A stretch of 64,000 nt of DNA from Comamonas testosteroni (GCF_030505195.1 NZ_CP129672.1:4002501-4066500), one strand, 5' to 3'; counted from the first letter of the stretch, positions 25,058-34,066 are shown. Numbers and translations: made by a program. Notes: generated by a model not told the origin, from the letters alone.

Positions 25058-26212
25058 ATGTCTTCCCCCGGTCCTTACCCACAACGCCCAGCTCCGGATC
25101 ATTTCGTCCGGCGGTGGCTCGTCATCACTGCGTGCGTTGCAGCACTCATGCTGTTCTGGCAGTTCCTGCCCGCCATCGAAGCCTGGTTCAGCCCGCGCCA
25201 AGCCGCTGAGCGCACCGTCACGCCGCGTGGCGATCTGGCCGCTGACGAACAGGCCACCATCGAGCTGTTCGAGAAATCCCGGGCATCGGTGGTCTACATC
25301 ACGACGTCCCAACTGGTACGAGATGTCTGGACGCGCAACGTCTTTTCTGTGCCGCGCGGCACGGGTTCGGGTTTTATCTGGGATGACGCCGGTCATGTTG
25401 TTACCAACTTTCATGTGATTCAGGGGGCGTCGGAGGCCACGGTCAAACTGGCCGACGGCCGCGATTACCAAGCCGCGCTGGTCGGAGTGAGTCCGGCACA
25501 CGATATCGCGGTGCTCAAAATCGGCGTCGGCTTCCAGCGCCCGCCCGCCGTTCCGGTCGGCACCAGCGCAGACCTCAAGGTGGGACAAAAGGTGTTCGCA
25601 ATCGGCAACCCCTTCGGCCTGGATTGGACACTCACCAACGGCATCGTGTCCGCGCTAGATCGATCGCTGCCCGGAGAATCCGGCGGAGTGACCATCGAAC
25701 ACCTGATTCAAACCGATGCCGCTATCAACCCCGGCAACTCGGGTGGGCCGTTGCTCGATTCCGCCGGCCGCCTGATTGGCATCAACACAGCGATCTACAG
25801 CCCTTCCGGTGCATCGGCTGGGATTGGCTTCGCCGTACCGGTGGACACGGTCATGCGTGTGGTGCCACAACTCATCAAGACAGGAAAATACATCCGCCCG
25901 GCGCTTGGGATCGAGGTAGACGAGCAGCTCAACCTCCGATTGCAGGCACTGACCAGTACCCAAGGCGTGTTCGTGCTCCGTGTCGCCCCTGGCTCAGCGG
26001 CGCAAAAGGCGGGCCTGAGCGGTATCACCGTTGGCCCCGAAGGCATCGTGCCGGGAGACCGTATCACAGGCATAGGTGGTGCTCCCGTCGACGATGTCGC
26101 CAAGCTGCTCGCACGGCTTGACGACCAAAAGGTAGGGGATGTGGTTGTCTTGTCAGTTGAGCGGGCCGGTAAGCCAAGGGAGGTGCGCGTGGAGTTGCAG
26201 CCTGGCGCCTGA
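25058..26212 (+). CDS. Membrane-anchored HtrA/DegP-family serine protease (S1C)
   Basis: The 384-residue protein has an N-terminal membrane anchor (WLVITACVAALMLFWQFLPAI, residues 20-40), a trypsin-like domain with His in VVTNFHVIQG, Asp in HDIAVLKI and Ser in NPGNSGGPLLD, and one C-terminal PDZ domain (about residues 280-380, EGIVPGDRITGIGG). All catalytic residues are present. It would degrade or refold damaged envelope proteins in the periplasm. AAGGAGCCTCCGTC precedes the ATG. Single-PDZ DegS-like architecture and the M48 neighbour resemble the degP gene of transmissible stress-tolerance loci; this origin is inferred. Confidence 0.9.
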   Translation: MSSPGPYPQRPAPDHFVRRWLVITACVAALMLFWQFLPAIEAWFSPRQAAERTVTPRGDLAADEQATIELFEKSRASVVYITTSQLVRDVWTRNVFSVPRGTGSGFIWDDAGHVVTNFHVIQGASEATVKLADGRDYQAALVGVSPAHDIAVLKIGVGFQRPPAVPVGTSADLKVGQKVFAIGNPFGLDWTLTNGIVSALDRSLPGESGGVTIEHLIQTDAAINPGNSGGPLLDSAGRLIGINTAIYSPSGASAGIGFAVPVDTVMRVVPQLIKTGKYIRPALGIEVDEQLNLRLQALTSTQGVFVLRVAPGSAAQKAGLSGITVGPEGIVPGDRITGIGGAPVDDVAKLLARLDDQKVGDVVVLSVERAGKPREVRVELQPGA

Positions 26213-26465
26213 TCTGAAGTAGAGAACTTCTGGGGATCGGTAAAAAATAACGATGGATGCATCAAGTATTCGAGCCGCAGAAACTTGATGCCCTACACTT
26301 TGGTTGCCAAGGCTTTTTGCTTTTGGGCTCGGACCTCTTCTTGCGCTAGTCCTTATATCGGCAGCAGCCAGCAGCTCAGTTCTCGACGCACAGCAGAAGT
26401 GAACGCATTGATCCGCCGAACCATGAAGCGCGGGATGCTCAGTGAGCATCAATCACAGGATCGGT

Positions 26466-27356
26466 TCACCCGCGCTCCAGAGCAGAAAACTGGCTACTCA
26501 GCCACGTGTGAAGCTGAGAAACCGCAGGGCTGATCTGCTTGCGATGCGGACACACCAGACTCAACGGTGACGCTTCGCCAGGATAATCCGGCAGCAGCAC
26601 AAGCAGACGCTCTGCGGCGACATCTGCACTGACATCCAGCCAGGATTTGTAGGCGATACCTTCACTCTCCAATGACCAGCGCCGCACGACATCGGCGTCA
26701 TCGCTGAACAACGGTCCCGAAACCTGCACGGTTTGCCCGCCCAGGTTCCACTTGTCGTAGACCCGGCCATTTTGCAGATAGAGCAGGCAGGCATGCTTGC
26801 TCAAGTCATCCGGTGTTTGGGGAGAACCGCAGCGTTGCACATACTCCGGCGAGGCAACCAGCACCCGCTGGTTCCAAGGTGCAAGCGGCAGTGCCACGTA
26901 GTTGGCGTCTTCATTCGGACCGTAGCGAATCGCCACGTCCACCGGGTCGCGAAACAGATTGGCCATCTGGTCCGACAGGAAAAAACGCAACGTCAATTCA
27001 GGATGCTGACGGCGGAACTGCGTCAGCCACGGCAGCAGTATGTTGCGCCCCAGATCGGACGGCGCTGTCACTTGCAGCACGCCCCGTAGCGTGGCGTTCT
27101 CACCCCGCAGGTTTTCCTTGCCTTGCTGCAGGGTCTCTAGCACTGAGTGGGCGGTGGGCAGATATTGCTCGCCCTCGGCAGTCAATCGCAGGCTGCGCGT
27201 CGTACGGGCGAATAGGCGCACGTCCAGTTCGCGCTCCAGACGTTTGATGGCGGCAGCGACCTGACCAGGCAGCAGATCAGCCTCCAGCGCCGCTGCGGTG
27301 AAACTGCCCAGCGCGGCGCTGCGGATGAATAAACCAAGATCATCGATGCGGATCAT
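26466..27356 (-). CDS. LysR family transcriptional regulator
   Basis: The 296-residue protein has the LysR helix-turn-helix (LGSFTAAALEADLLPGQVAAAIKRLERELDVRLFARTTRSLRLT, residues 13-56) and a substrate domain of the CrgA/AaeR-like type (TLRGVLQVTAPSDLGRNILLPWL). The ATG at 27356 has AGGAGTGAAA before it; the frame is open much further upstream, but that part is not LysR-like. It is divergent from the dehydrogenase gene at 27466, with about 110 bp between, so control of that gene and of the ABM gene is likely. Confidence 0.88.
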   Translation of the reverse strand: MIRIDDLGLFIRSAALGSFTAAALEADLLPGQVAAAIKRLERELDVRLFARTTRSLRLTAEGEQYLPTAHSVLETLQQGKENLRGENATLRGVLQVTAPSDLGRNILLPWLTQFRRQHPELTLRFFLSDQMANLFRDPVDVAIRYGPNEDANYVALPLAPWNQRVLVASPEYVQRCGSPQTPDDLSKHACLLYLQNGRVYDKWNLGGQTVQVSGPLFSDDADVVRRWSLESEGIAYKSWLDVSADVAAERLLVLLPDYPGEASPLSLVCPHRKQISPAVSQLHTWLSSQFSALERG

Positions 27357-27465
27357 TTTCACTCCTGAAGTGAAAGTGTTGACGCATTCTGCTTGTTTTT
27401 CTTTGCCCATGGGAAGTCGAAAATTGCCGCAAGTGAATGCATCAACCCTTCGACAGCGAGTTTCC

Positions 27466-28473
27466 ATGAAAGCCATCAGCTTTACCCAGCACGCGTTACC
27501 CATCGACAATCCACAAGCATTGATCGACATCAGTCTCCCGCGGCCCACGCCTGGCCCTCGGGATCTGCTGGTCGAAGTTCGCGCGGTATCAGTGAATCCG
27601 GTGGATACCAAGGTGCGTGCCGGAACTATCACAAAAGAACCGATAATCCTCGGCTGGGACGCCACAGGCATTGTCCGCGAGGTCGGCGCTGAAGTGACGC
27701 TGTTTCAGCCGGGCGATGAAGTGTTCTATGCCGGCTCGATTGCCCGCCCCGGCAGCTACAGCGAATTCCATTTGGTCGATGAGCGGATCGTTGGGCACAA
27801 GCCTCATTCATTGAGTGCCGCCGATGCGGCAGCATTGCCATTGACCTCGATCACGGCCTGGGAATTGTTGTTTGACCGGCTCGGTGTCGTCGAGGGTACG
27901 GGGGAGGGCAAGTGCCTGTTGATCACTGGAGCGGCTGGCGGCGTCGGTTCGATGCTGGTGCAACTGGCCCGAAAGTTGACCCGCCTTACCGTCATTGGTA
28001 CCGCCTCACGCCAGGAAACCGCTGATTGGGTGCGGCAGTTGGGCGCGCATCACGTGATCGATCACAGCCAGCCACTGCTCGCACAGTTGCAAGCGCTCGG
28101 TGTGCCGGAGACCGACTATGTCGCCAGCCTAACCCACACCGAACAACACTTTGCACAACTGATCGACGTGCTCAAGCCACAGGGGCGTCTGTGTGTGATA
28201 GACGATCCCGAAACCCTCGATGTGATGCCGCTCAAGCGCAAGTCGCTGTCATTGCATTGGGAGCTGATGTTCACCCGCTCGCTGTACGAAACCCCGGACA
28301 TGATTAATCAGCATCACCTGCTCAATCGGGTCAGCGCTCTGATTGACCAAGGTGTTCTGCAAACTACCGTGGGCGAGCACTTTGGTGCGATCAATGCGGC
28401 AAACATGCGTCGTGCCCATGCGCTGATCGAGAGCGGCAAGGCCCGGGGCAAGATCGTTCTCGAAGGTTTCTGA
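27466..28473 (+). CDS. Zinc-binding alcohol dehydrogenase / quinone oxidoreductase family protein (MDR)
   Basis: The 335-residue protein is a medium-chain dehydrogenase/reductase of the quinone-reductase-like branch: a GroES-like domain (VEVRAVSVNPVDTKVRAG, GWDATGIVREVG) and a Rossmann domain (CLLITGAAGGVGSMLVQLAR, near residue 150). The structural zinc cysteines of true alcohol dehydrogenases are not seen, so NAD(P)H-dependent reduction of quinones or enones is more likely. The ATG at 27466 fits the family start MKAISFTQ; the frame is open to 27298 without likeness. It probably forms a unit with the ABM-type monooxygenase gene, although a weak hairpin lies between. Confidence 0.85.
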   Translation: MKAISFTQHALPIDNPQALIDISLPRPTPGPRDLLVEVRAVSVNPVDTKVRAGTITKEPIILGWDATGIVREVGAEVTLFQPGDEVFYAGSIARPGSYSEFHLVDERIVGHKPHSLSAADAAALPLTSITAWELLFDRLGVVEGTGEGKCLLITGAAGGVGSMLVQLARKLTRLTVIGTASRQETADWVRQLGAHHVIDHSQPLLAQLQALGVPETDYVASLTHTEQHFAQLIDVLKPQGRLCVIDDPETLDVMPLKRKSLSLHWELMFTRSLYETPDMINQHHLLNRVSALIDQGVLQTTVGEHFGAINAANMRRAHALIESGKARGKIVLEGF

Positions 28474-28486
28474 TTTCACTCATCAG

Positions 28487-28510
28487 ACGGGCTCGCCTGC
28501 GGGCCCGTTT
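28487..28510 (+). terminator. Possible weak terminator
   Basis: ACGGGC (28487-28492) pairs with GCCCGT (28503-28508) and is followed by only three T. It lies just past the dehydrogenase stop codon and might reduce read-through into the next gene. Confidence 0.4.
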
Positions 28511-28557
28511 AACCGCCTGCGGCATCACTTGCGGTTTTTAATGTTGGAGAGTTGACG

Positions 28558-28866
28558 ATGAATACGTCCAGTAACGTGTTGGTATCAATTGCCGTACTCA
28601 AGGCCAAGGCAGGCAAAGAACAGGCATTGAAAGAAGAATTGCTGACGCTGATAGAGCCGACCCGCGCAGAGCCGGGCAATCTCGATTATGTGTTGTTCGA
28701 GCAGCGTGACGAGCAGGGCACTTTCTACATGCGCGAGGCTTTCAGGGATCAGGCGGCGCTGGATGCGCATATTTCGATGCCTTACTTTCAGCGCTTTGCC
28801 GCCACGGCAGATGATCTGCTGCAAAAGCCGTTGCAACTGATATTCCTTGAACAGGTATCGGCCTGA
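28558..28866 (+). CDS. Antibiotic biosynthesis monooxygenase (ABM/YgiN-like) domain protein
   Basis: The 102-residue protein has the ferredoxin-like ABM fold: VLVSIAVLKAKAGKEQALKEEL at the start, EPGNLDYVLFEQRDEQGTFYMREAF in the middle and HISMPYFQRF near the end. Small members such as YgiN act on quinols. The ATG at 28558 has TTGGAG eight bases before it. Its pairing with a quinone-reductase-like MDR protein parallels the pairing of a second ABM gene (52851) with the ene-reductase operon, and suggests quinone or electrophile detoxification. Confidence 0.85.
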   Translation: MNTSSNVLVSIAVLKAKAGKEQALKEELLTLIEPTRAEPGNLDYVLFEQRDEQGTFYMREAFRDQAALDAHISMPYFQRFAATADDLLQKPLQLIFLEQVSA

Positions 28867-29016
28867 TCATTCAGCCTGTTGAGCCGCACCACCTCGGCCG
28901 GGTGTGGACGCGGCCGGCGGATCAATTTGCTCCAGGACGCGCCTTTACTCCGAATTGCGCAACGATGTGAGTGCCCAGCTCCTCAATGACGTCCGCCGCA
29001 GGGCGCTTAAGGTATG
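28867..29016. other. Junction region, no assigned gene
   Basis: These 150 bp separate the ABM gene from the recombinase fragment. A minus-strand frame that ends at 28922 reads PAADVIEELGTHIVAQFGVKA, which looks protein-like, but its upstream part is antisense to the recombinase fragment and I could not name it. Confidence 0.3.
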
Positions 29017-29213
29017 GCAACGCCTTCATGCGTTCGTTGGCCCGCCAAGCCAACGCCGCGAACCCGTTGCTCGGGCTGCGCGAGGTCGTGTCGATCATGG
29101 ATAGCGGTGAGAGCTTGCAGACGATTCTCGGAGTTCGATTGCCCGACTTCCTGCCTGCCGGCGGCAAACTACTAGAGAAGGTGCCGCCGCTGCGCCTCAC
29201 GATAGGAGAGTGA
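29017..29213 (+). pseudogene. C-terminal fragment of a recombinase resembling GmtY
   Basis: The last 60 or so codons of a larger gene remain: MRSLARQANAANPLLGLREVV, SIMDSGESLQTILGV and LPDFLPAGGKLLEKVPPLRL, ending at 29213, one base before the next ATG. I recall this kind of end, immediately followed by a GmtX-like gene, from Gamma-Mobile-Trio elements, where GmtY is a tyrosine recombinase. The catalytic part is missing. The family call is from memory of the gene order and is not certain. Confidence 0.5.
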
Positions 29214-29214
29214 A

Positions 29215-29889
29215 ATGGAACAGACAAGCGTTCATCCCGATGAGGTGCTGCGAGCTCTGCTGGATAAGGGCCCCCGCAGCCAGAAGGCGACGAACCTCAA
29301 TGCTCTGCACAGCGTCTGCGCAGCCCAGTACGCGATCAAGAATCAGGCCATGCGGGATTTTAGCCTGCCAGCGATCGGTCGAATCTGCGAAGAAAATGGC
29401 ATATTCAAGGGGCGCGTGCTCTACAACGCTGCGAGCCAGGACTATGTGGAACTGATCAAGTCTTGGGCCACCTTCAGCGGGACGCCAAGTATCAAACCAC
29501 CAAAGAAAGATGTCCCACCACCGGCAGGGCACGCGTACCTACTGCGGATTGACGACCCAGCGGTCCGGAGCATCATGCAATCAGTGATCGTTGAACGCGA
29601 CAAGCTGAAGGCGCAATTAGCGTTACTGAAATCGAAGTCGCAAATTGTCGTGAACCAGCGGCCGTTGGGGGCTACTATCGCGCCGGGAGATAGTGGCGTG
29701 CCGATCCTTGAGATCGGGGCGCAATTGACCGAATCCGAGCGTGATGCCCTACGACGTGCGATCTCGAAGGGATTTCTCGCCGACCAAGGCTGGTCAGTCC
29801 AGCCAGACGGTGAAATCGTGAATGACCGAAATCGAGTCATTTACGATCCCGGCTACGCCTCTGCGATAAAAAAGGTTGTAGCAGGGTGA
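29215..29889 (+). CDS. gmtX: GmtX-like protein of a Gamma-Mobile-Trio-type element
   Basis: The 224-residue protein has an N-terminal part with KATNLNALHSVCAAQYA and MRDFSLPAIGRICEENG, which looks like a DNA-binding region of the kind seen in GmtX and similar mobile-element proteins, then a helical stretch (VERDKLKAQLALLKSKSQIV) and a C-terminal part with ESERDALRRAISKGFLADQGW. No catalytic motif is evident. In described elements GmtX lies between the recombinase GmtY and GmtZ; here GmtY is a fragment and nothing like GmtZ follows, because IS remains take its place. The ATG at 29215 or 29216 follows GGAGAG. The function of GmtX is not known to me. Confidence 0.5.
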   Translation: MEQTSVHPDEVLRALLDKGPRSQKATNLNALHSVCAAQYAIKNQAMRDFSLPAIGRICEENGIFKGRVLYNAASQDYVELIKSWATFSGTPSIKPPKKDVPPPAGHAYLLRIDDPAVRSIMQSVIVERDKLKAQLALLKSKSQIVVNQRPLGATIAPGDSGVPILEIGAQLTESERDALRRAISKGFLADQGWSVQPDGEIVNDRNRVIYDPGYASAIKKVVAG

Positions 29890-31014
29890 TCGACTGTCCG
29901 TAGTGCATGGCGGATTCAACCGGTCGTTGCAACACACTAACCACCGCATAGGCGGCAGGAGTGTTGCAAATGAAGCAGCGACCCAGAATCTACTATTCGG
30001 ATAGCCAGAAGGCGCTGATGTGGGAGCGCTGGAAGCAAGGCTGGACGTTGCATGAGATCGGCAAGCTCTTTGACCGCGCCCACTCTTCGATCCATCGAAT
30101 CCTGGCCGAGACAGGTGGAATCCGTCCCGCCCAACGATCGCGGGCCGCAACCGCATTGACACTGCCCGAACGAGAAGAGATCTCGCGAGCCATCGTGGCG
30201 GGAGCGTCGATTCGGGCCATCGCTGCACGACTGGGATGAGCACCATCGACAATCAGCCGGGAGATCAAGCGCAATGGGGGCTGCAATAGCTACCGGGCGA
30301 ACCAGGCAGATGCAGCTGCGTGGGGCCGAGGGAGGCGCCCCAAGTGCTGCAAACTCGTTGCGAACCACGCATTGGCCCAAACCGTGGCCTACAAGTTACG
30401 GATGCTGTGGTCGCCGGAGCAGATTGCTGGTTGGCTCAAGCTGACTTATCCTTGCGACGAGAGCCACCACGTGTCACACGAGACCATCTACCGCAGTCTA
30501 TTCATTCAAGCGCGTGGTGCCTTGAAAAAGGAGCTGCTGGAACACCTCAGACGTACTCGCGGAATGCGCCGCTCACGGCACTACACGCAGAAGACGGCTA
30601 TCCATGGCCAGATCGCCGATGCAGTCACGATCCGTGAGCGTCCGGCGTGCGTTGAAGACCGAGCTGTGCCTGGGCATTGGGAGGGCGATCTGGTCTTTGG
30701 CAGTGGCAACAGTCAGATCGCGACGCTGGTCGAGCGTCAAACGCGCTACGTGATGTTGGTGAAGCTCAATGGCAAAGACACGCAGACGGTCGTCAACGCG
30801 CTCATAAAGAATGCCCGCAAGCTGCCACAGGAGCTCTACCAATCTCTGACCTGAGACCGGGGCACCGAGATGCATGCGCACAAACAATTCACCCTGGCTA
30901 CGGACATCCAAGTTTACTTCTGCGACCCGCAAAGCCCATGGCAGCGGGGGAGCAATGAGAACACGAATGGGTTGCTCAGGCAGTACATGCCCAAGGGCAT
31001 GAACCTGTCAGGGC
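29890..31014 (+). mobile_element. IS30-family insertion sequence, decayed and truncated
   Basis: The element holds an IS30-type transposase frame with two in-frame stops and has lost its right end at about 31014, where IS66-type sequence begins on the opposite strand. The left end is not sharply defined; it lies between 29890 and about 29945. No terminal repeat pair can be shown because the right end is gone. Confidence 0.75.
29970..31014 (+). pseudogene. IS30-family transposase, two nonsense codons and truncated end
   Basis: One frame contains the IS30 parts in order: HTH (TLHEIGKLFDRAHSSIHRIL), the rest of the DNA-binding region (STISREIKRNGG), the DDE domain start (VPGHWEGDLVFG), VNALIKNARKLPQELYQSLT, and DRGTEMHAH, then [26 protein letters not shown] at 30237 interrupts ARLG-APSTISREI and a TGA at 30852 interrupts LYQSLT-DRGTE, where other family members have sense codons (Trp in the second case). 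The end after KGMNLSG is lost. Confidence 0.85.
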
Positions 31015-31882
31015 TGCTCGCCTGCTCTGGACTCACAGAAGTCGTATACCACTGCTTTCATGTCTTCGAAGGCCCCTGGTGCATAGGCCCATAGGTAGGC
31101 TCGGTGTGTCGCCCCTTGCCGGGCTTGAGCATTTGCACTGGCGTTTCGTCGGCGTGCAGTACGCGGTGGCTGAGTATCTCGGCCTTGAGCGCATCGACCA
31201 GCGGTTGCAGTCGCACGCCGCAGGTACCGACCCACTGCGCCAGGGTGGAGCGAGGGATGGCCAGACCGGCACGCGCATAGATGCCTTCCTGGCGGTACAA
31301 GGGAAGGTGGTCGGCGTACTTGGCTACCAGCACCTGGGCCAGCAGGCCGGTGGTGGGGATGCCTTTGTCGATCACATGCGCCTGGACGGGTGTCTGGGTG
31401 ATGGTTTCGCATTGGACGCAGGCCCACTTGCCGCGGATGTGGCGCTCAACGGTGAACACGCCCGGCACATAGTCCAGCTTCTCGGCCACGTCTTCACCGA
31501 TGCGCTGCATCCGGCAACCGCACTGGCAGGTGCTCGACTCGGGCTCGTGCCTGATCTCTCTACGTGGCAGATAGGCCGGCAGCGGCTGGCGTTTGGGTTG
31601 TTGCTTGGACTGGAGGCTAGCAGCCGATGGCTACAGTTGCTCGATCTCATGGGCCACCGCCGCCAGATCGGCCTCGATCTCGTCTTCGAGTAGGCTGCGC
31701 TGCTCGGCGCTGAAGCGCTCAGATTGAGCTGCGAACTTCATGCGCTTCAATAGCGCGTTCTCGTGCGTGAGCTTGGCGTTCAGGGCCTGGCTATGGCGAA
31801 GCTCGGCAAGCAACCGCGTGGTCATCTCGCGCAGTTGTTCTGCACTCAGATCATCAAGGGATTGCGACGACATCAACATCAC
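31015..31882 (-). pseudogene. IS66 TnpC transposase, broken
   Basis: The start MSSQSLDDLSAEQLREMTTRLLAEL and the coiled-coil with ALLKRMKFAAQSERF are normal for TnpC. A TAG at 31631 breaks HEIEQL-PSAASLQSKQQ. The frame resumes with CQCGCRMQRIGEDVAEKLDYVPG and LHADETPVQML (first catalytic Asp). A frameshift near 31090 moves the rest ([19 protein letters not shown]) to another frame, and the last 200 or so residues are missing. Confidence 0.85.
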
Positions 31883-31960
31883 AGACAGTGTGCCAAGGAT
31901 GGCACTGCGCCATCATGCGCAAACCACGAATTGCATTCTGGCGATCCAGCCGCACAGGCT

Positions 31961-32293
31961 TCAGACCACGGTGATGATGCCGGCGTTTCCTATGCGTTGC
32001 CAGGGCAGACCGAGCACCAGGGCTTGGAGCTGATCGGACTCCAACGGCCACTGCTCATTGCCGGGTGCCGGCCAGACGAACTTGCCCTGGTGCAGACGCC
32101 GAGCAGCCAGCCAGATGCCGATGCCGTCGTGCACCAGCACCTTGATACGATTGGCGCGTTTGTTGGCGAACAAATAGGCATGGTGGGGATGGGCGCTGCC
32201 GAACACGGCGACCACCCGGGCCAGCGCCGTGTCGGTGCCTGCACGCATGTCCAGCGGGGCAGTGGCAAGCCAAGCTGCTTCGATGCGGATCAT
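31961..32293 (-). CDS. IS66 accessory protein TnpB
   Basis: The 110-residue protein starts at an ATG overlapping the tnpA stop (ATGA) and shows the IS66 Orf2 sequence: APLDMRAGTDTALARVVAVFG, HAYLFANKRANRIKVLVHDGIGIWLAARRLHQGKFVW. It appears complete but is useless without TnpC. Confidence 0.88.
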   Translation of the reverse strand: MIRIEAAWLATAPLDMRAGTDTALARVVAVFGSAHPHHAYLFANKRANRIKVLVHDGIGIWLAARRLHQGKFVWPAPGNEQWPLESDQLQALVLGLPWQRIGNAGIITVV

Positions 32294-32676
32294 CGCAAGA
32301 GCTCGCGAAGGAGTGCGCCGCATTGTGGCAGCGGGCATTGCAAGCGCACCAGCAATTCGCCGCGCTGAATCTGTAAATGAACCTCCGGTGACAGTGGCTC
32401 GTCAGCAGGTGCGGCCAGTTTGGCAGAGCAGGCTTCGAGTGCGGGAGCGCATGGGGCATTTTGCAGTGGCAAAGACACGAAGGAAGGCGGTGCCAATGCT
32501 TGCCGCTCTCGCTGCTCGCGGATCCAGCGGTGCACCATGTTCGAGTGCAGTCCCTGCGCCAGGGCCACGCCGCCGACGCTGGCACCGGGCTGGGCGCAGC
32601 GGGTCAGTACCTCTGCCTTGAATTGCTTGCTGTACTCACGCCGCCGTGGGCGGTCTTGGTTCAAAGATTGCTCCAT
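32290..32676 (-). CDS. IS66 accessory protein TnpA
   Basis: The 128-residue protein has the helix-turn-helix of IS66 Tnp[42 protein letters not shown]. The ATG at 32676 ([10 protein letters not shown]) is the likely start; the frame is open to 32718. It is translationally coupled to tnpB. Confidence 0.85.
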   Translation of the reverse strand: MEQSLNQDRPRRREYSKQFKAEVLTRCAQPGASVGGVALAQGLHSNMVHRWIREQRERQALAPPSFVSLPLQNAPCAPALEACSAKLAAPADEPLSPEVHLQIQRGELLVRLQCPLPQCGALLRELLR

Positions 32677-32753
32677 CGTCTCCACGAGACTCCATCGGGG
32701 GGACGATGCCCGCTTCAAGCGCTGCCTTCAAGATGGGATTACCGTGCGCTTAC

Positions 32754-33007
32754 TGCCCCCCACCGGGGGCTAGTGGATCACTTCATGGTGGAAATCAACG
32801 CCTTCGAGTGCTGAAGCGTTTACGCGCTTACTCCTCGACTACTACGAAGTGGAATCGGCGATGCCGGCGTGCTCTTTGGGAACCGAACCCACGGCCGCCG
32901 CGTTTGTGCTGCTCAATCTGGCGCGCGGCGTGCTCAAAGAGCTTGACGGCATCGCTAGCTAGATGCGCGAGTACGGCGGCAGGGTGCGCAGTCAACCGAT
33001 ACGACCT
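32754..33007. other. Gene remnant between IS66 end and AraC gene
   Basis: About 250 bp. From about 32830 to 32962 the plus strand reads LLDYYEVESAMPACSLGTEPTAAAFVLLNLARGVLKELDGIAS and a stop. It has protein-like composition and may be the tail of a lost gene cut by the IS66 insertion, but I do not recognise it. Confidence 0.35.
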
Positions 33008-33916
33008 TCAAAGCTTGCGGCCGCTGGCATGGTTCGCACGATACTGGCTTGGCGTTAATCCAATGCGCTTCTTGAAGAATCGGCAGAAATATGCGACATC
33101 GTTGAAGCCAACTTCGACAGAGATCTGGGATACAGGAGTCTGCATGTGTGTGAGGCGATGGCATGCCTCTCTGAGGCGACGCTCCTGTACCAGTTGCATC
33201 GGGCTCTTTCCTGTTCCCTTACGGACGATTCTGATCAGCTTCTCTACTTGGCAGTTGAGATGCTTGGCGTACTCTGATAGGGAAAAATCCGCAGAGAAGT
33301 AGCGATCGACGAGAGTCAGAAACTGCGCAATTTCCGAGTTGCCCCTCACTGAGTATCCATCCCCAAGAGGCACCATGTTTTGCCGTGCGAGCAGCAGGCA
33401 GATGGCCTTCGCCACACGGTCCATCACCAAGTCGCTGCGCTCATGTCTCGTCTGATATTCGCGGTTTAGCAGAGCGAACATCGCATTGATGTCTGCCGTG
33501 CCATCGGGCTGCTGCGCCAGCATGAACACCGATGGTGCTGAGCACAGGCGCTTGAACACTTCGCTGGCCACCTTGCTCTCCGAGCAATGGAAGAACTCCA
33601 GCCGGGCCGTCAATACGTAGCCGTCGGCATTTGTCGCAGCTTTAGAGGAATGCACTGTGAGTGCCGGGACTATCACGGCAGCTGGTCCTGACAGTGTCCG
33701 CCGGTGACCATTGACTTGGACTTCGAGCTGCCCACTCGCGAGCCAAGTTATCTGGTGCAGGTTCTGATGGATGTGGATGCTGATTTCCCCGTTCAACGCA
33801 CGAGTGCGAGTTTCGATAGGCTCGACGTGCATGAGGACAGGGCTGCTCTGCAAGGGTTCGCCGTACAAGCCATAGCGGGGAACACTCTGTACCGCCAAGC
33901 CATTTTGCATGTTCAT
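33008..33916 (-). CDS. AraC family transcriptional regulator of the P450 locus (PobR-like)
   Basis: The 302-residue protein has an N-terminal cupin-like ligand domain (HIHQNLHQITWLASGQLEVQVNG, then PALTVHSSKA) and a C-terminal AraC double helix-turn-helix (FSLSEYAKHLNCQVEKLIRIV and PVSQISVEVGFNDVAYFCRFFKKRIGLTPSQYR). The layout resembles the activators PobR and HpaA of hydroxybenzoate and hydroxyphenylacetate pathways. The ATG at 33916 has GGGAGACAGAGC before it, better than the TTG at 33940. It is divergent from the P450 operon, with two direct repeats between the genes that suit an AraC site. Confidence 0.88.
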   Translation of the reverse strand: MNMQNGLAVQSVPRYGLYGEPLQSSPVLMHVEPIETRTRALNGEISIHIHQNLHQITWLASGQLEVQVNGHRRTLSGPAAVIVPALTVHSSKAATNADGYVLTARLEFFHCSESKVASEVFKRLCSAPSVFMLAQQPDGTADINAMFALLNREYQTRHERSDLVMDRVAKAICLLLARQNMVPLGDGYSVRGNSEIAQFLTLVDRYFSADFSLSEYAKHLNCQVEKLIRIVRKGTGKSPMQLVQERRLREACHRLTHMQTPVSQISVEVGFNDVAYFCRFFKKRIGLTPSQYRANHASGRKL

Positions 33917-33961
33917 GCTCTGTCTCCCAAATGCGGCCAAGTCAAGTATTGGTGATTATCA

Positions 33962-34026
33962 ATAAAGTGCAATAAATAACCCTGAATAGTACAGCTGTAG
34001 GGCATCCAGTGTCTATAAAGTGCAAT
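33962..34026. promoter_or_regulatory. Two direct repeats ATAAAGTGCAAT in the AraC-P450 intergenic region
   Basis: The exact 12-bp sequence occurs at 33962-33973 and 34015-34026, with start points 53 bp apart, close to five helical turns. AraC proteins bind direct repeats, so these are likely half-sites for the regulator at 33008. The second ends 40 bp before the P450 start codon. Confidence 0.6.
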
Positions 34027-34066
34027 CTAGGCAGCCGTCTATGGCTTGCTCATCTGGAGGCATTGC

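Larger units (their letters stand above)
31015..32753 (-). mobile_element. IS66-family insertion sequence, decayed and truncated
   Basis: The right terminus is seen as the IS66 end GTAAGCGCACGG read on the minus strand from 32753. On the minus strand follow tnpA, tnpB and tnpC in the IS66 order. The other end has been lost at about 31015 within tnpC, where the sequence meets the truncated IS30 copy. Confidence 0.85.

Noticed and set aside
28922..29227. Minus-strand frame ending in ADVIEELGTHIVAQFGVKARPGAN
   Set aside because: Its upstream two thirds are antisense to the recombinase fragment; the short protein-like end could not be tied to any family.
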